64,000 bases of DNA from an uncultured Agathobaculum sp. (lineage in GTDB: Bacteria > Bacillota > Clostridia > Oscillospirales > Butyricicoccaceae): positions 40,024-104,023 of the forward strand of contig CAKSVR010000002.1 in NCBI GenBank assembly GCA_934504345.1, in the 5' to 3' direction. The position numbers and the translations under genes were made by a program. Positions within the stretch are counted from its first letter, which is position 1; every line of letters starts with the position of its first letter. Shown piece after piece: positions 9,052 through 17,013 of this stretch. The notes beneath the pieces were generated by a model. The model had not been told where the DNA came from. It did no database searches and was given only the letters and a program-made list of their open reading frames with translations.

Positions 9052-10083
9052 TTACAGGCTTTCCTTTACCAGTACGCGAATATCGGTGAATATCTGCGGC
9101 TGTTCGGGCTCTTTGCCGAACACCAGATGATCCATGATGATCTGTACCGGTATCTCGCCCTGCTGCTGGAGCTCTCCGGCCAGCGTACAATCGATAACAT
9201 CCTTTCGGATGAGGTCTACAACCTCGGGGTAATCCTCAAAGGAGATCACGCGGATGTCTTTCGCTCTCCCGCTCTCCTCCAGCGCCCGTCCCACCTGGGA
9301 AACGCCGCCGCAGGTGATGTAGATGCCTTGCAGGTCTTGGTAATCCCGCAGGAGTTTGACTGTCTTTTCGTAAGTGATCTGCGGATCCTCAAAGCTGTCC
9401 AGCGTGGTGATGATCTCGATGTCCGGATATTCTTTATGGATGAAGTCCGCAAATTCGGTTTCACGGACCTGAACGTAATAGTTGTTGTTCTCGGAGGCGA
9501 TCGCACTGGAAACCACCGCGATCTTTCCTCTGCCGCCGAGGAACAGGCCCATCATCCGTCCCGCGATACGGGCGCCGCGATGGCTGTCCGCGCCTACGCA
9601 GCAGCTTCGCTTTGTCCGGTCAATATCGGCGTTGGTGGTGACGACCGGGATACCGGCATCCACCGCCCTGTTGACGGCCTTTCGGACACGCTCCGAATTG
9701 ATCGGGCTGAGGATGATACCGTCCGCCCTTGCAGCGATGGCGTTATCGATAAATTCTTTCTGCCGTTCGGCATCCTGAAATTTGCTGATCGAATAGGTGA
9801 CTTCAATATCAAAGCCGACCTGATTTTGTACGCCCTGCTCGATACCGGCCTTGAGGAACGGCAGTGCATCAACCTCGACCAGTATCGCTTCGATGCGGTA
9901 CTTCTTGCCCTGCTTTTGCAGTACGCGGCCGGCAGGATTCGGCGTGTAGCCCATCTCATTGATGATGTGCTGCACTTTCATTCTTACTTCATCGCTTACA
10001 CCGACTCGGTTATGCAGGACCTTATCTACCGTAGCTCGGTGAACGCCCGCACGTTCCGCGATTTCCTTGATCGTTACTTTCAT
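9052..10083 (-). CDS. LacI-family transcriptional regulator
   Basis: The product is 343 aa. The start MKVTIKEIAERAG was chosen because it begins the DNA-binding domain exactly as in LacI proteins; the upstream extension is out of character. The helix-turn-helix covers about residues 2-25 (IKEIAERAGVHRATVDKVLHNR), followed by a hinge helix region (NPAGRVLQKQG) and a sugar-binding core with the type 1 periplasmic-binding fold. The core resembles that of RbsB-like proteins, so it probably senses the sugar or inositol imported by the adjacent operon. Two promoters and three operator-like motifs precede it, which suggests autoregulation. An effector cannot be named from sequence. Confidence 0.9.
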   Translation of the reverse strand: MKVTIKEIAERAGVHRATVDKVLHNRVGVSDEVRMKVQHIINEMGYTPNPAGRVLQKQGKKYRIEAILVEVDALPFLKAGIEQGVQNQVGFDIEVTYSISKFQDAERQKEFIDNAIAARADGIILSPINSERVRKAVNRAVDAGIPVVTTNADIDRTKRSCCVGADSHRGARIAGRMMGLFLGGRGKIAVVSSAIASENNNYYVQVRETEFADFIHKEYPDIEIITTLDSFEDPQITYEKTVKLLRDYQDLQGIYITCGGVSQVGRALEESGRAKDIRVISFEDYPEVVDLIRKDVIDCTLAGELQQQGEIPVQIIMDHLVFGKEPEQPQIFTDIRVLVKESL

Positions 10084-10108
10084 CGGGCTTTCACTTCCTC
10101 TCCGGTAA

Positions 10109-10137
10109 AGTATAGCATATCCGGTTGTAAACAACAA
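10109..10137 (-). promoter_or_regulatory. Proximal promoter of the LacI-family gene
   Basis: On the minus strand: -35 TTGTTG (10137-10132), 17-bp spacer, -10 TATACT (10114-10109), about 25 bp before the start codon. The operator trio lies immediately upstream. Confidence 0.55.
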
Positions 10138-10155
10138 ATCCGAATGTCATTTCCA

Positions 10156-10214
10156 CCGAGCTCGTGCTCGTGATTTTCGAGCTCGTGCTCTTTGTTTTAC
10201 GAGCTCGTGCTCGT
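10156..10214. promoter_or_regulatory. Three tandem operator-like motifs upstream of the LacI-family gene
   Basis: Copies at 10156-10171, 10177-10192 and 10199-10214 share GAGCTCGTGCTC and are spaced 21 and 22 bp apart, i.e. two helical turns, so all face the same side of the DNA. They sit between two promoters, downstream of the distal one and upstream of the proximal one. This fits cooperative binding and roadblock autorepression. Confidence 0.7.
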
Positions 10215-10230
10215 TTCTCTTTGTGATGTT

Positions 10231-10259
10231 AATATAAACGAAACAGGAGAAAAAGTCAA
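10231..10259 (-). promoter_or_regulatory. Distal promoter of the LacI-family gene
   Basis: On the minus strand: -35 TTGACT (10259-10254), 17-bp spacer, -10 TATATT (10236-10231). The predicted start point (about 10224) lies just before the operator trio. Confidence 0.6.
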
Positions 10260-10384
10260 CGGTTTTTTCGGCGATTTTTTCAAGTTCAGCAGAGTAGCCA
10301 AAGCGCACGGACACTGTTTCGTACAGCCTGCCTAACGCCGCATACACATCGTACAAAATCGCACCCGCAAAACCGACACGCAAA

Positions 10385-10708
10385 ACGCCCTGTGCAGACG
10401 GAGCTGCACAGGGCGTGAGGCTGTCGCGAAACTACAGTTTCGCCGACAAGCAGGAACGGACCGTAGGCCGTTCCAAAGTCGTCCGAAAGTTCCTGTATAG
10501 AAACTTTCTCCCTCTCAGGGTATAAAAACCGGCGCTATCCTTGCGCGGCTTCTCGGCCGCGCTGCGCCGGTACACGCCCTGCTTTTTTATGAATTTGCGC
10601 GGCAAATTCTATTTAACGCGCGCTGCCGCGCGATATGATAAAATTGGTTCAATGCCGACTTTTTTGACAAACTTACGCCCTGTGCAGACGGAGCTGCACA
10701 GGGCGTGA
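10385..10708 (-). repeat. Dispersed structured 3'-UTR element, copy A, between duplicated terminator hairpins
   Basis: A 34-bp hairpin-forming sequence is present twice as a direct repeat (10385-10418 and 10675-10708). It encloses 256 bp (10419-10674) that recurs, slightly shorter, at 30889-31107. The enclosed part is a chain of hairpins: TGTCG-CGAAAC/GTTTCG-CGACA, GGAACGG/CCGTTCC, GAAAGTT/AACTTTC, a long GC-rich stem and GAATTTG/CAAATTC. Read on the minus strand it starts 17 bp after the transketolase stop codon, so it is the 3' UTR of that operon, and the distal hairpin plus TTTT is a terminator. The remaining 10260-10384 holds nothing I recognise. Confidence 0.7.
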
Positions 10709-10725
10709 CGGAGATACTCCGAAAT

Positions 10726-11691
10726 TTATTTGCGGGCGATGGCGCGCAGAGCCGCCGCCGTGATGTCCTCTGCGGTGAGGTTGTACTGCTGCATGAGGAA
10801 ATCCTGCGGGCCGACCTGACCGAAGTGGTTCTGGATGCCGATGCGCTCGACCGGAACCGGATTCTTTGCGCTCGTCAGGTTGGTGATGGCAGAGCCGAGG
10901 CCGCAGCCGACCTGATGGTTCTCCGCGGTGACGATGCAGCCGGTTTCCGCCGCCGCGCGCAGCACCAGCTCGTCATCGAGCGGCTTCCAGGTGTGCATAT
11001 CGATCACACGCGCGGAAATGCCCTTTGCAGCCAGCATTTCTTCGGCCTTGAGCGCCTCATCCACCAGAATGCCGGAGGCAATAATGGTTACGTCCTTGCC
11101 ATCGCGCAGCGTAACGCCCTTGCCGATCTCGAAATCCGAGCCGTCCGCATACACGGTGGTGAAGCCCTTGCGGATCAGGCGCATATAGGACGGACTGCCG
11201 CACGCGGCCAGCTTTTTCGTCAGCGCCTTGGTCTGCACGAAGTCGCAGGAGTCGATAACGACCGCATTCGGGATCGTCATGTACAGCGCACAGTCCTCAA
11301 ACGGCATATGGGTCGCGCCGTTGAACGCCGCGCATACGCCGGGGTCGGAGCCGATAACGTGTACCGGCAGCTCGGAGTAGCCCGCTGCCAGAAATGCCTG
11401 ATCGAACATACGGCGGGCCGCAAAGCAGCCGAACGAGTGCGCGAACACAGTCAGGCCGGTGGCCGCCATGCCGGATGCAACGCCCATCGCGTTCTGCTCC
11501 GCGATGCCCGCATTGAACGTCTGCGTCGGGAACGCCTTCAGCAGCTTTCCGGTGTTGATGCAGCCCATCAGATCGCAGTCAACGTGCATCAGCTTGGGAT
11601 TTTCCGCCATCATTTCGAGCATAGCTTCTACATAGCCGTCGCGGTTGGCGCGGCTGTCCTTTTCGTGCTTGCCGATCAAAGTAAAGCTCAT
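10726..11691 (-). CDS. Transketolase, C-terminal subunit (pyrimidine-binding and C-terminal domains)
   Basis: The product is 321 aa. It has the transketolase pyrimidine-domain fold with the conserved TPP-activating Glu in AGIAEQNAMGVASG, plus the C-terminal domain (IIASGILVDEALKAEEMLAAKG, VTAENHQVGCGLGSAI). It lies 14 bp after the N-terminal subunit gene, so the two chains form the split transketolase common in Clostridia. The enzyme moves two-carbon ketol units between sugars, using TPP. It is the last gene of the iolD-iolB-4HB operon, an unusual place for a transketolase. It might cleave the keto-acid made by IolB (see findings). Confidence 0.92.
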   Translation of the reverse strand: MSFTLIGKHEKDSRANRDGYVEAMLEMMAENPKLMHVDCDLMGCINTGKLLKAFPTQTFNAGIAEQNAMGVASGMAATGLTVFAHSFGCFAARRMFDQAFLAAGYSELPVHVIGSDPGVCAAFNGATHMPFEDCALYMTIPNAVVIDSCDFVQTKALTKKLAACGSPSYMRLIRKGFTTVYADGSDFEIGKGVTLRDGKDVTIIASGILVDEALKAEEMLAAKGISARVIDMHTWKPLDDELVLRAAAETGCIVTAENHQVGCGLGSAITNLTSAKNPVPVERIGIQNHFGQVGPQDFLMQQYNLTAEDITAAALRAIARK

Positions 11692-11705
11692 TGTATTCCC
11701 CTCCC

Positions 11706-12557
11706 TTACTTCTCGTTTTTCACAGAGGCCAGCGCAGCCTCAGAAGCGGCGATCGCCTCATCCCACTGCTCCTTGGTCGGCTGAGAAGAATGTGCGCCGG
11801 ACGGCTCGGCAAAGGTCGCGCCCTTGCCCTTTACCGTGTTCAGGATAAGGCAGGTCGGCTTGCCCTTGCACGCCTCAGCCTGCTCGAGCGCACCCCAAAT
11901 CTGCTCTGCATCGTTGCCGTCGGCTACGTCGATGACATTCCAGCCGAACGCATCGAACTTCGCGCCGATGCCCTTGCCGTGGCTCATAACGTCGGCAACT
12001 GCACCATCGAGCTGACGACCGTTGTTGTCCACCAGACAAACGAAGTTATCCAGCTTGTAGTGCGCTGCGAACTGGGCGCCCTCCCAGATCTGGCCCTCGT
12101 CACACTCACCGTCGCCTACGGCAACGTAAACACGGCTCGGACGGTTCTGTGCACGGCTGCCGAGCGCCGCACCGATGGCCTCGCTCATGCCCTGACCGAG
12201 CGAGCCGGTCGTCAGGTCAACGCCGATGGTCTTGTTGCGGTCAGTGTGGGACGGGAAATCCGTGTTCGGCTGGTTGAGCGTGTAGGCGCTCTCCATCGGG
12301 TAGTAGCCCTTGAGGCCGAGGGTCGCGTACATGACCGGGCCGCCGTGGCCCTTGGAGAGTACGAACCAGTCGCGGTCCTCCCAGCGCGGGTTCTTCGGGT
12401 CGATGTGCATGACTGCGCCGTACAGTACGGCCATCGCATCCGCCATCGACATCGAGCCGCCCACATGGCCGAAGCCGCGCGAGGCGATCACCTTGAGCGT
12501 TTCCAGCCGAATCTCTGCGGCGAATACGCGCAGCTCGTGCAGTTTTTGCTTATCCAT
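11706..12557 (-). CDS. Transketolase, N-terminal subunit (TPP pyrophosphate-binding domain)
   Basis: The product is 283 aa. The TPP/Mg motif GDGECDEGQIWE with the downstream VDNNGRQ is clear, as are the substrate His residues in RGFGHVGGSMSM and KGHGGPVMYA. The start MDKQKLHELR follows AAGGAGG at good distance. It pairs with the gene that follows 14 bp later. The 331 bp upstream hold a three-way-junction RNA candidate, a terminator-like hairpin and a 41-bp palindrome, so expression may be set separately from the dehydratase gene before it. Confidence 0.92.
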   Translation of the reverse strand: MDKQKLHELRVFAAEIRLETLKVIASRGFGHVGGSMSMADAMAVLYGAVMHIDPKNPRWEDRDWFVLSKGHGGPVMYATLGLKGYYPMESAYTLNQPNTDFPSHTDRNKTIGVDLTTGSLGQGMSEAIGAALGSRAQNRPSRVYVAVGDGECDEGQIWEGAQFAAHYKLDNFVCLVDNNGRQLDGAVADVMSHGKGIGAKFDAFGWNVIDVADGNDAEQIWGALEQAEACKGKPTCLILNTVKGKGATFAEPSGAHSSQPTKEQWDEAIAASEAALASVKNEK

Positions 12558-12592
12558 TGCGTTCCTCCTTGAAAATACGGTTTGCAGAACAA

Positions 12593-12745
12593 AACCCGTC
12601 CCTCCCGGGTCTTAGGTGGACGGGTTCTGTCGTTTTTATCGGTGAGGCTGCGTTTCGGGTCTGCTCTGCCGGTCAGACATACTCCATTTTTGACATGGAA
12701 CCGCCAGAGCTTCTCCTGTGCCGCAGCTTTCACAGAAATTACCCG
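12593..12745 (-). ncRNA. Candidate structured leader (three-way junction plus terminator) before the transketolase genes
   Basis: On the minus strand, 12745-12656 can fold into a three-way junction. The closing stem is CGGGT/ACCCG, one arm is CTGTG/CACAG, and the other is GCTCTG/CAGAGC topped by GGT/ACC and TCCAT/ATGGA. About 30 nt later a hairpin AACCCGTCC/GGACGGGTT (12626-12593) ends in TTTTG. An aptamer-like fold followed by a terminator is riboswitch architecture. I do not recognise a known family; TPP-riboswitch core motifs are absent. Another hairpin (CACCGC/GCGGTG) lies at 12752-12776. Confidence 0.4.
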
Positions 12746-12806
12746 AGGCAACACCGCACAATTAAAGCGGCGGTGCTTTGCGGAAATTTTGTGTCCTGAC
12801 TTTGTT

Positions 12807-12847
12807 ACAGTTTCACGGTAATACATCAAGTATTACCGCAAAACTGT
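12807..12847. promoter_or_regulatory. 41-bp near-perfect palindrome downstream of the dehydratase gene
   Basis: ACAGTTT-xx-CGGTAATAC, a 5-bp centre, then GTATTACCG-xx-AAACTGT. It could be a dimeric regulator site or an RNA hairpin in the iolD-4HB transcript. No T-run follows on either strand. Confidence 0.5.
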
Positions 12848-12888
12848 GCCTCGTCAGTACGCAAAATTTACTCGCAAATCACTCTTGT

Positions 12889-14349
12889 TCAATTATGCGG
12901 TATTACCTTGATTCTTGCGATCTTCTTCGCCAGTTCCTTCTTCATTTCCATGTTGGACTGACGGGCGATCATGATGCGCTGTGCCTGCGGAGAGCCTGCG
13001 CCGTGCATGGACTCCGGCAGATAGCCGACTGCGGCGGTGCCCATCGTCATGTTCTCGATCAGGCGCAGCAGGCGCATACGATCCTCGGTGGGCACGGAAG
13101 CCACACCCTTGAGGTACTTCTCGATGTAATCGTGGGTAGCCGGATTGCGGTAATCCGCCTCGGACGGCTGCGTTACCATGATGCCGCCGGCCAGATCCTG
13201 TGCCAGACGGGCGATCTCATACGGGAAGCGGGTGACGTTCTGCTTGCAGACGTTCGCCAGCAGCAGGTCGATGAGGTAGTTGCCGCTCTTGGTCTTGGTG
13301 CCCTGCGAGGAGCACGCAATGCCGCAGCAGTACAGGGTTTCGTTCAGGTGGGTCATCTCGATGAGCTTGTCCTTAACGTGAGAAGCCTTTGCAGAGCCAG
13401 CCATCTCGCCTGCCAACGCGGTAGCGCCGATGAGCACATCGCCAACGCCGACCTTGCAGCCGCCGTAGGACTGACGGTGATAGCCCGCGAAGCGCTCTAC
13501 CATCATGCCGGCAAACTGGGTTTCGCCGTTGAGGAAGATCATGTCGTTCGGGATGAATACGCGGTCGAAAATGACCAGAACCTCGTGGCCGCCGTAAACC
13601 TTGTTGCCTACATCGATGTCGTTATGTTCCTCGGTCTTGCGGGTGTCGCAGGACTGACGGCCGAGGATCAGGGTGATGCCTTCGGCATCGGTCGGGCACG
13701 CAAAGGAAATGGCGTAGTCCTCGTCGCCCTCACGCATGGAGATGGTCGGCATAACGAGAACGTAATGGCTGTTCAGATAGCCGGTCTGGTGCGCCTTTGC
13801 GCCGGTAACGTAAACGCCGTCCGCGGTGCGCTCAACAACGTGCAGGAACAGGTCCGGGTCGGCCTGCTTGGACGGAGAAAGGCCGCGGTCGCCCTTAACG
13901 TCAGTCATCGCACCGTCAACACCCCAGTCGTTGTTCTGTACGTCGGTCCAGAACTTAACGAAATTCTCGTGGTACTTGGTGCCGCACGCCTCGTCGGTTT
14001 CAAAGGTGGTGGAGTAAACCGCATTCGCGGCATCCATGCCGACACAGCGCTGGAAGCAGGCTGCGGTCTTCTGGCCGAGCAGGCGCTGCATCTTTACCTT
14101 CTTGATGAGGTCGTCGGTGGACTGGTGCAGATGGATAAAACGGTTTACCTTTTTGCCGGTCAGGTTGGAGGTGGCTGTCATCAGGTCTTCGTACTGCGGA
14201 TCCTCGGCCAGCTCGTAAGTCGCTGCGAAAGAGTTGAGCGACGGACGAACGATCGGGTTGTCCACAACGTTCTCCACCTTTTTGCCAAAGCTGTACAAAT
14301 TCAGGTGCAGCTTGCGCAGAGATTCGATGTACTGGTCTTTTGTCATCAT
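12889..14349 (-). CDS. abfD: 4-hydroxybutyryl-CoA dehydratase / vinylacetyl-CoA isomerase
   Basis: The product is 486 aa, matching the family length of about 490. The start MMTKDQYIES has an AAGGA site 8-9 nt upstream; the longer frame adds a non-homologous stretch. All four [4Fe-4S] ligands are present with family spacing: Cys98 and Cys102 (AACFQRCVG), His291 and Cys298 (GYHRQSYGGC). The enzyme binds FAD and the cluster and dehydrates 4-hydroxybutyryl-CoA to crotonyl-CoA by a ketyl-radical mechanism, in the cytoplasm of strict anaerobes. It follows the CoA-transferase gene after 204 bp containing a GC-rich hairpin (14503-14529). A related substrate such as 3,4-dihydroxybutyryl-CoA is conceivable in this operon context. 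Confidence 0.95.
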   Translation of the reverse strand: MMTKDQYIESLRKLHLNLYSFGKKVENVVDNPIVRPSLNSFAATYELAEDPQYEDLMTATSNLTGKKVNRFIHLHQSTDDLIKKVKMQRLLGQKTAACFQRCVGMDAANAVYSTTFETDEACGTKYHENFVKFWTDVQNNDWGVDGAMTDVKGDRGLSPSKQADPDLFLHVVERTADGVYVTGAKAHQTGYLNSHYVLVMPTISMREGDEDYAISFACPTDAEGITLILGRQSCDTRKTEEHNDIDVGNKVYGGHEVLVIFDRVFIPNDMIFLNGETQFAGMMVERFAGYHRQSYGGCKVGVGDVLIGATALAGEMAGSAKASHVKDKLIEMTHLNETLYCCGIACSSQGTKTKSGNYLIDLLLANVCKQNVTRFPYEIARLAQDLAGGIMVTQPSEADYRNPATHDYIEKYLKGVASVPTEDRMRLLRLIENMTMGTAAVGYLPESMHGAGSPQAQRIMIARQSNMEMKKELAKKIARIKVIPHN

Positions 14350-14553
14350 AGCTTTTTTCCTTCTTTCTTGTCCTTGATAAATGGAATACGCCGATGCCCA
14401 GTCAGGAGACTTGAGCGTGTCAGAATAGAAAATTTGATTGGAGAATACTTTGTGCAACGCAATAAATAACCGCGCACCGACGTTTATCCATTCGAGTATT
14501 GCGAGCCGCTGCCGAGAACACAGCGGCTCAGAAAAGGTATATGCAAAAAGCGA

Positions 14554-15861
14554 TCAGATCGCCGCTTTTTCGCCGAAACGGGCTTCGTACTCGGCTGCCA
14601 GCTCTGCGCGGAACTTGGGGTGAGCGATGGCAATGAGCTGCTTTGCACGTTCGCGCAGCGTTTTGCCGCGCAGATGTGCAACGCCGTACTCGGTAACGAT
14701 ATAGTTGACATCGCAGCGGCTGGTCGTCACCGGCGCACCCTCGGTCAGCGTGGAAACGATCTTGGAGTGCTTGCCGTCTGCGGTGGTGGAATGCAGTGCG
14801 ATGATGGAGCGGCCGCCCTTGGAAAGGTTCGCGCCGCGCACGAAGTCCATCTGACCGCCGATGCCGGAGATCTGGCGCAGTCCGATCGCCTCAGCACAGA
14901 CCTGACCCTGCAGGTCTACTTCAACACAGGAGTTGATGGAAACAACGTTGTCGTTTTCGGAAATGACCGCTGGATTGTTGCACACATCGACTGGCAGCAT
15001 ATTGATGATCGGGTTGTTGTCAACATACTTGTACAGCTTTTTCGTGCCCATCAGGAATGTAACACATACCTTGCCGACATCACGCTGCTTGCGCTTGCCG
15101 TTGATGACACCGCTTTCGAGCAGCGGCAGAACGCCGTCCGAGATCATCTCGGTGTGCAGGCCGAGGTCGTGCTTGTCGCCGAGGAACGAGCAGACCGCAT
15201 CTGGCACCGCGCCGATGCCCAGCTGGAGGCAGTCGCCGTCGCGGATAAGATCGGCAACATATTTGCCAATGGCGCGATCCTCCTCACCGATTATCGGCGG
15301 TTTGGATTCTGGCAACGGCTCCCATGCGCACAGGAAGCCGTCGATCTCGGAAACGTGCACAAAGCTCTCGCCATAGGTGCGCGGCATATTCGGGTTGACC
15401 TCCGCGATAACAATTTTCGCAGATTTGACCGCCTGTGCGCCGTAATCGCACGACAAACCGAGCGAAACATAGCCGCGCTCATCCGGAGGCGAGCAGGTGA
15501 ACGCGAAAACGTCCACCGGCAGGGTGTTGTCGCGGAACATACGCGGTACGTCCGAGAAGAACACCGGGGTGTAGTCCGCGCGGTGCTCGGCGATGGGCTT
15601 GCGCGCCGGGCCGCCGACAAACAGCGCGTTATGACGGAAATGGCTCTCCATGCCGGGCTGAAGATACTCGCCCGAGCCGAGATAGACCATGTGAGCGACC
15701 TCCACGTTGTGGAACTGCTCTGCCATGCGCGCCATCGTGCGCTGAAAGATGATCGGCTCGCCTACCGCATGGCCGAATACCACGCGGTCGCCGTCATGGA
15801 TCACACTGACCGCCTGTTCCGGGGTCATCGTGTGCTCCTTATAATACGTTCTCCAATCCAT
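14554..15861 (-). CDS. cat2: 4-hydroxybutyrate CoA-transferase (acetyl-CoA hydrolase/transferase family)
   Basis: The product is 435 aa. The catalytic Glu of the family is in LHTEMISDG (Glu238), and the late motif EYGVAHLRGKTLRERA is diagnostic. The enzyme forms 4-hydroxybutyryl-CoA from 4-hydroxybutyrate and acetyl-CoA (or butyryl-CoA) through a glutamyl-CoA thioester. The gene is 16 bp downstream of the 4-hydroxybutyrate dehydrogenase gene and precedes abfD, so the order matches the pathway. A strict butyrate:acetate CoA-transferase role cannot be excluded from sequence alone, but the neighbours favour 4-hydroxybutyrate. Confidence 0.92.
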   Translation of the reverse strand: MDWRTYYKEHTMTPEQAVSVIHDGDRVVFGHAVGEPIIFQRTMARMAEQFHNVEVAHMVYLGSGEYLQPGMESHFRHNALFVGGPARKPIAEHRADYTPVFFSDVPRMFRDNTLPVDVFAFTCSPPDERGYVSLGLSCDYGAQAVKSAKIVIAEVNPNMPRTYGESFVHVSEIDGFLCAWEPLPESKPPIIGEEDRAIGKYVADLIRDGDCLQLGIGAVPDAVCSFLGDKHDLGLHTEMISDGVLPLLESGVINGKRKQRDVGKVCVTFLMGTKKLYKYVDNNPIINMLPVDVCNNPAVISENDNVVSINSCVEVDLQGQVCAEAIGLRQISGIGGQMDFVRGANLSKGGRSIIALHSTTADGKHSKIVSTLTEGAPVTTSRCDVNYIVTEYGVAHLRGKTLRERAKQLIAIAHPKFRAELAAEYEARFGEKAAI

Positions 15862-15877
15862 GCTTGTCCCTCCGCAG

Positions 15878-16999
15878 TTAAAATGCCTTGCGGTAAATGT
15901 CGAGCAGATCGTCCTCGGTCAGTTCCACATAGTTGTTGCCGAGCAGGCGCTGCTGGGTTTCGATCACATTCTTTGCGAACACCGGCAGCTCGTCCACAGT
16001 AACGCCGTGCTCGTGCAGCGGGCCCTTTTCCAGCACCTCGTCCATCAGCTTATACAGCGTTTCGAGTGCAAATACCGGCTCGGTGTCCAGCTCCGCGCCG
16101 AGCAGCTCCTCGAGCTGATTCAGCTTGCCGATGGGCTTCTTTTCCTGATACTTACGCATTACATCCGCGAACATGAGCTGGTTGGCCTGTCCGTGCGGGA
16201 TGTGATGCACGCCGCCGAGCGGATACGCCATCGCGTGAACAGCCGCGCAGCCGGCATGACCGAACGCGATGCCCGCGTAGTTGGAGGCGCGCAGGAACTC
16301 GAGCGCGTGCTTTTTCCACGCATCCTTGCCGCCTGCTGCGACAGCATCCTTCCAGCAGGACAGGATAAGGTGCAGCGCCTTGGCGGAGAACAGCTCGCTC
16401 AGCGCGCACGCATTCGGAGAGAGATAGCTCTCCACCGCGTGGACCATCGCATCGATGGAAGAGGTCGCGAACACCGGATACGGCAGGCTGAGCAGCATAC
16501 CGGGCACGAGCGCCGCCTCATCCGCGAACATCGCGGGCGATACCAGACCGACCTTGACACCCTTGGTGGTGCGGTTGATGATGGAAATGTTCGTCACCTC
16601 GGAGCCCGTGCCGCAGGTGGTCGGCACGATGATGAGCTCATGCTCCTTTTCGAGGTCGGCCATGCGGTCGTACAGGTCGTCCACATGGTCGGTGGACCTG
16701 GCAACAGTCAGCACCTTTGCGATGTCGATGACGGTGCCGCCGCCGACAGCCACGATGCGGTCAAAGTCCTTGCCGCGCAGGTCGTCGAGGATGGCATCCA
16801 CTATCACGTCGGTCGGCTCGCCGCCGCCGAACTTCTCCTGAAAACAGGTGTGGCAGCCGAGCTCCAGCGCCGCAATGGTCGGATTGTAGATATATTCGTT
16901 CGTCAGGATCAGGTCGCGCGCGCCGAGCTTCCGCTCTTTCGCCAGCGTGCGGAAATCCATATATTCCGCGATAGAGGGAACGATCTTGAATGCTTTCAT
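15878..16999 (-). CDS. 4hbD: 4-hydroxybutyrate dehydrogenase (iron-containing alcohol dehydrogenase family)
   Basis: The product is 373 aa. The start MKAFKIVPS has GGGAGG 8 nt upstream. The NAD motif GGGTVIDIAK, the family motif TTCGTGSEVTN and the metal-ligand region (SSIDAMVHAVESYLSPNA, HAMAYPLGGVHHIPHG) are intact. The sequence resembles the Clostridium kluyveri 4HbD type through most of its length, including the C-terminal QQRLLGNNY. The enzyme reduces succinic semialdehyde to 4-hydroxybutyrate with NADH. It lies 14 bp after iolB, so inositol breakdown and C4-acid reduction are on one transcript. Confidence 0.92.
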   Translation of the reverse strand: MKAFKIVPSIAEYMDFRTLAKERKLGARDLILTNEYIYNPTIAALELGCHTCFQEKFGGGEPTDVIVDAILDDLRGKDFDRIVAVGGGTVIDIAKVLTVARSTDHVDDLYDRMADLEKEHELIIVPTTCGTGSEVTNISIINRTTKGVKVGLVSPAMFADEAALVPGMLLSLPYPVFATSSIDAMVHAVESYLSPNACALSELFSAKALHLILSCWKDAVAAGGKDAWKKHALEFLRASNYAGIAFGHAGCAAVHAMAYPLGGVHHIPHGQANQLMFADVMRKYQEKKPIGKLNQLEELLGAELDTEPVFALETLYKLMDEVLEKGPLHEHGVTVDELPVFAKNVIETQQRLLGNNYVELTEDDLLDIYRKAF

Positions 17000-17013
17000 G
17001 CCGCTTGCCTCCC

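Noticed and set aside
12558..12888. TPP riboswitch before the transketolase genes
   Set aside because: The conserved CTGAGA and ACCTGATCTGG-type core segments are not present, so only an unassigned structured leader is claimed.
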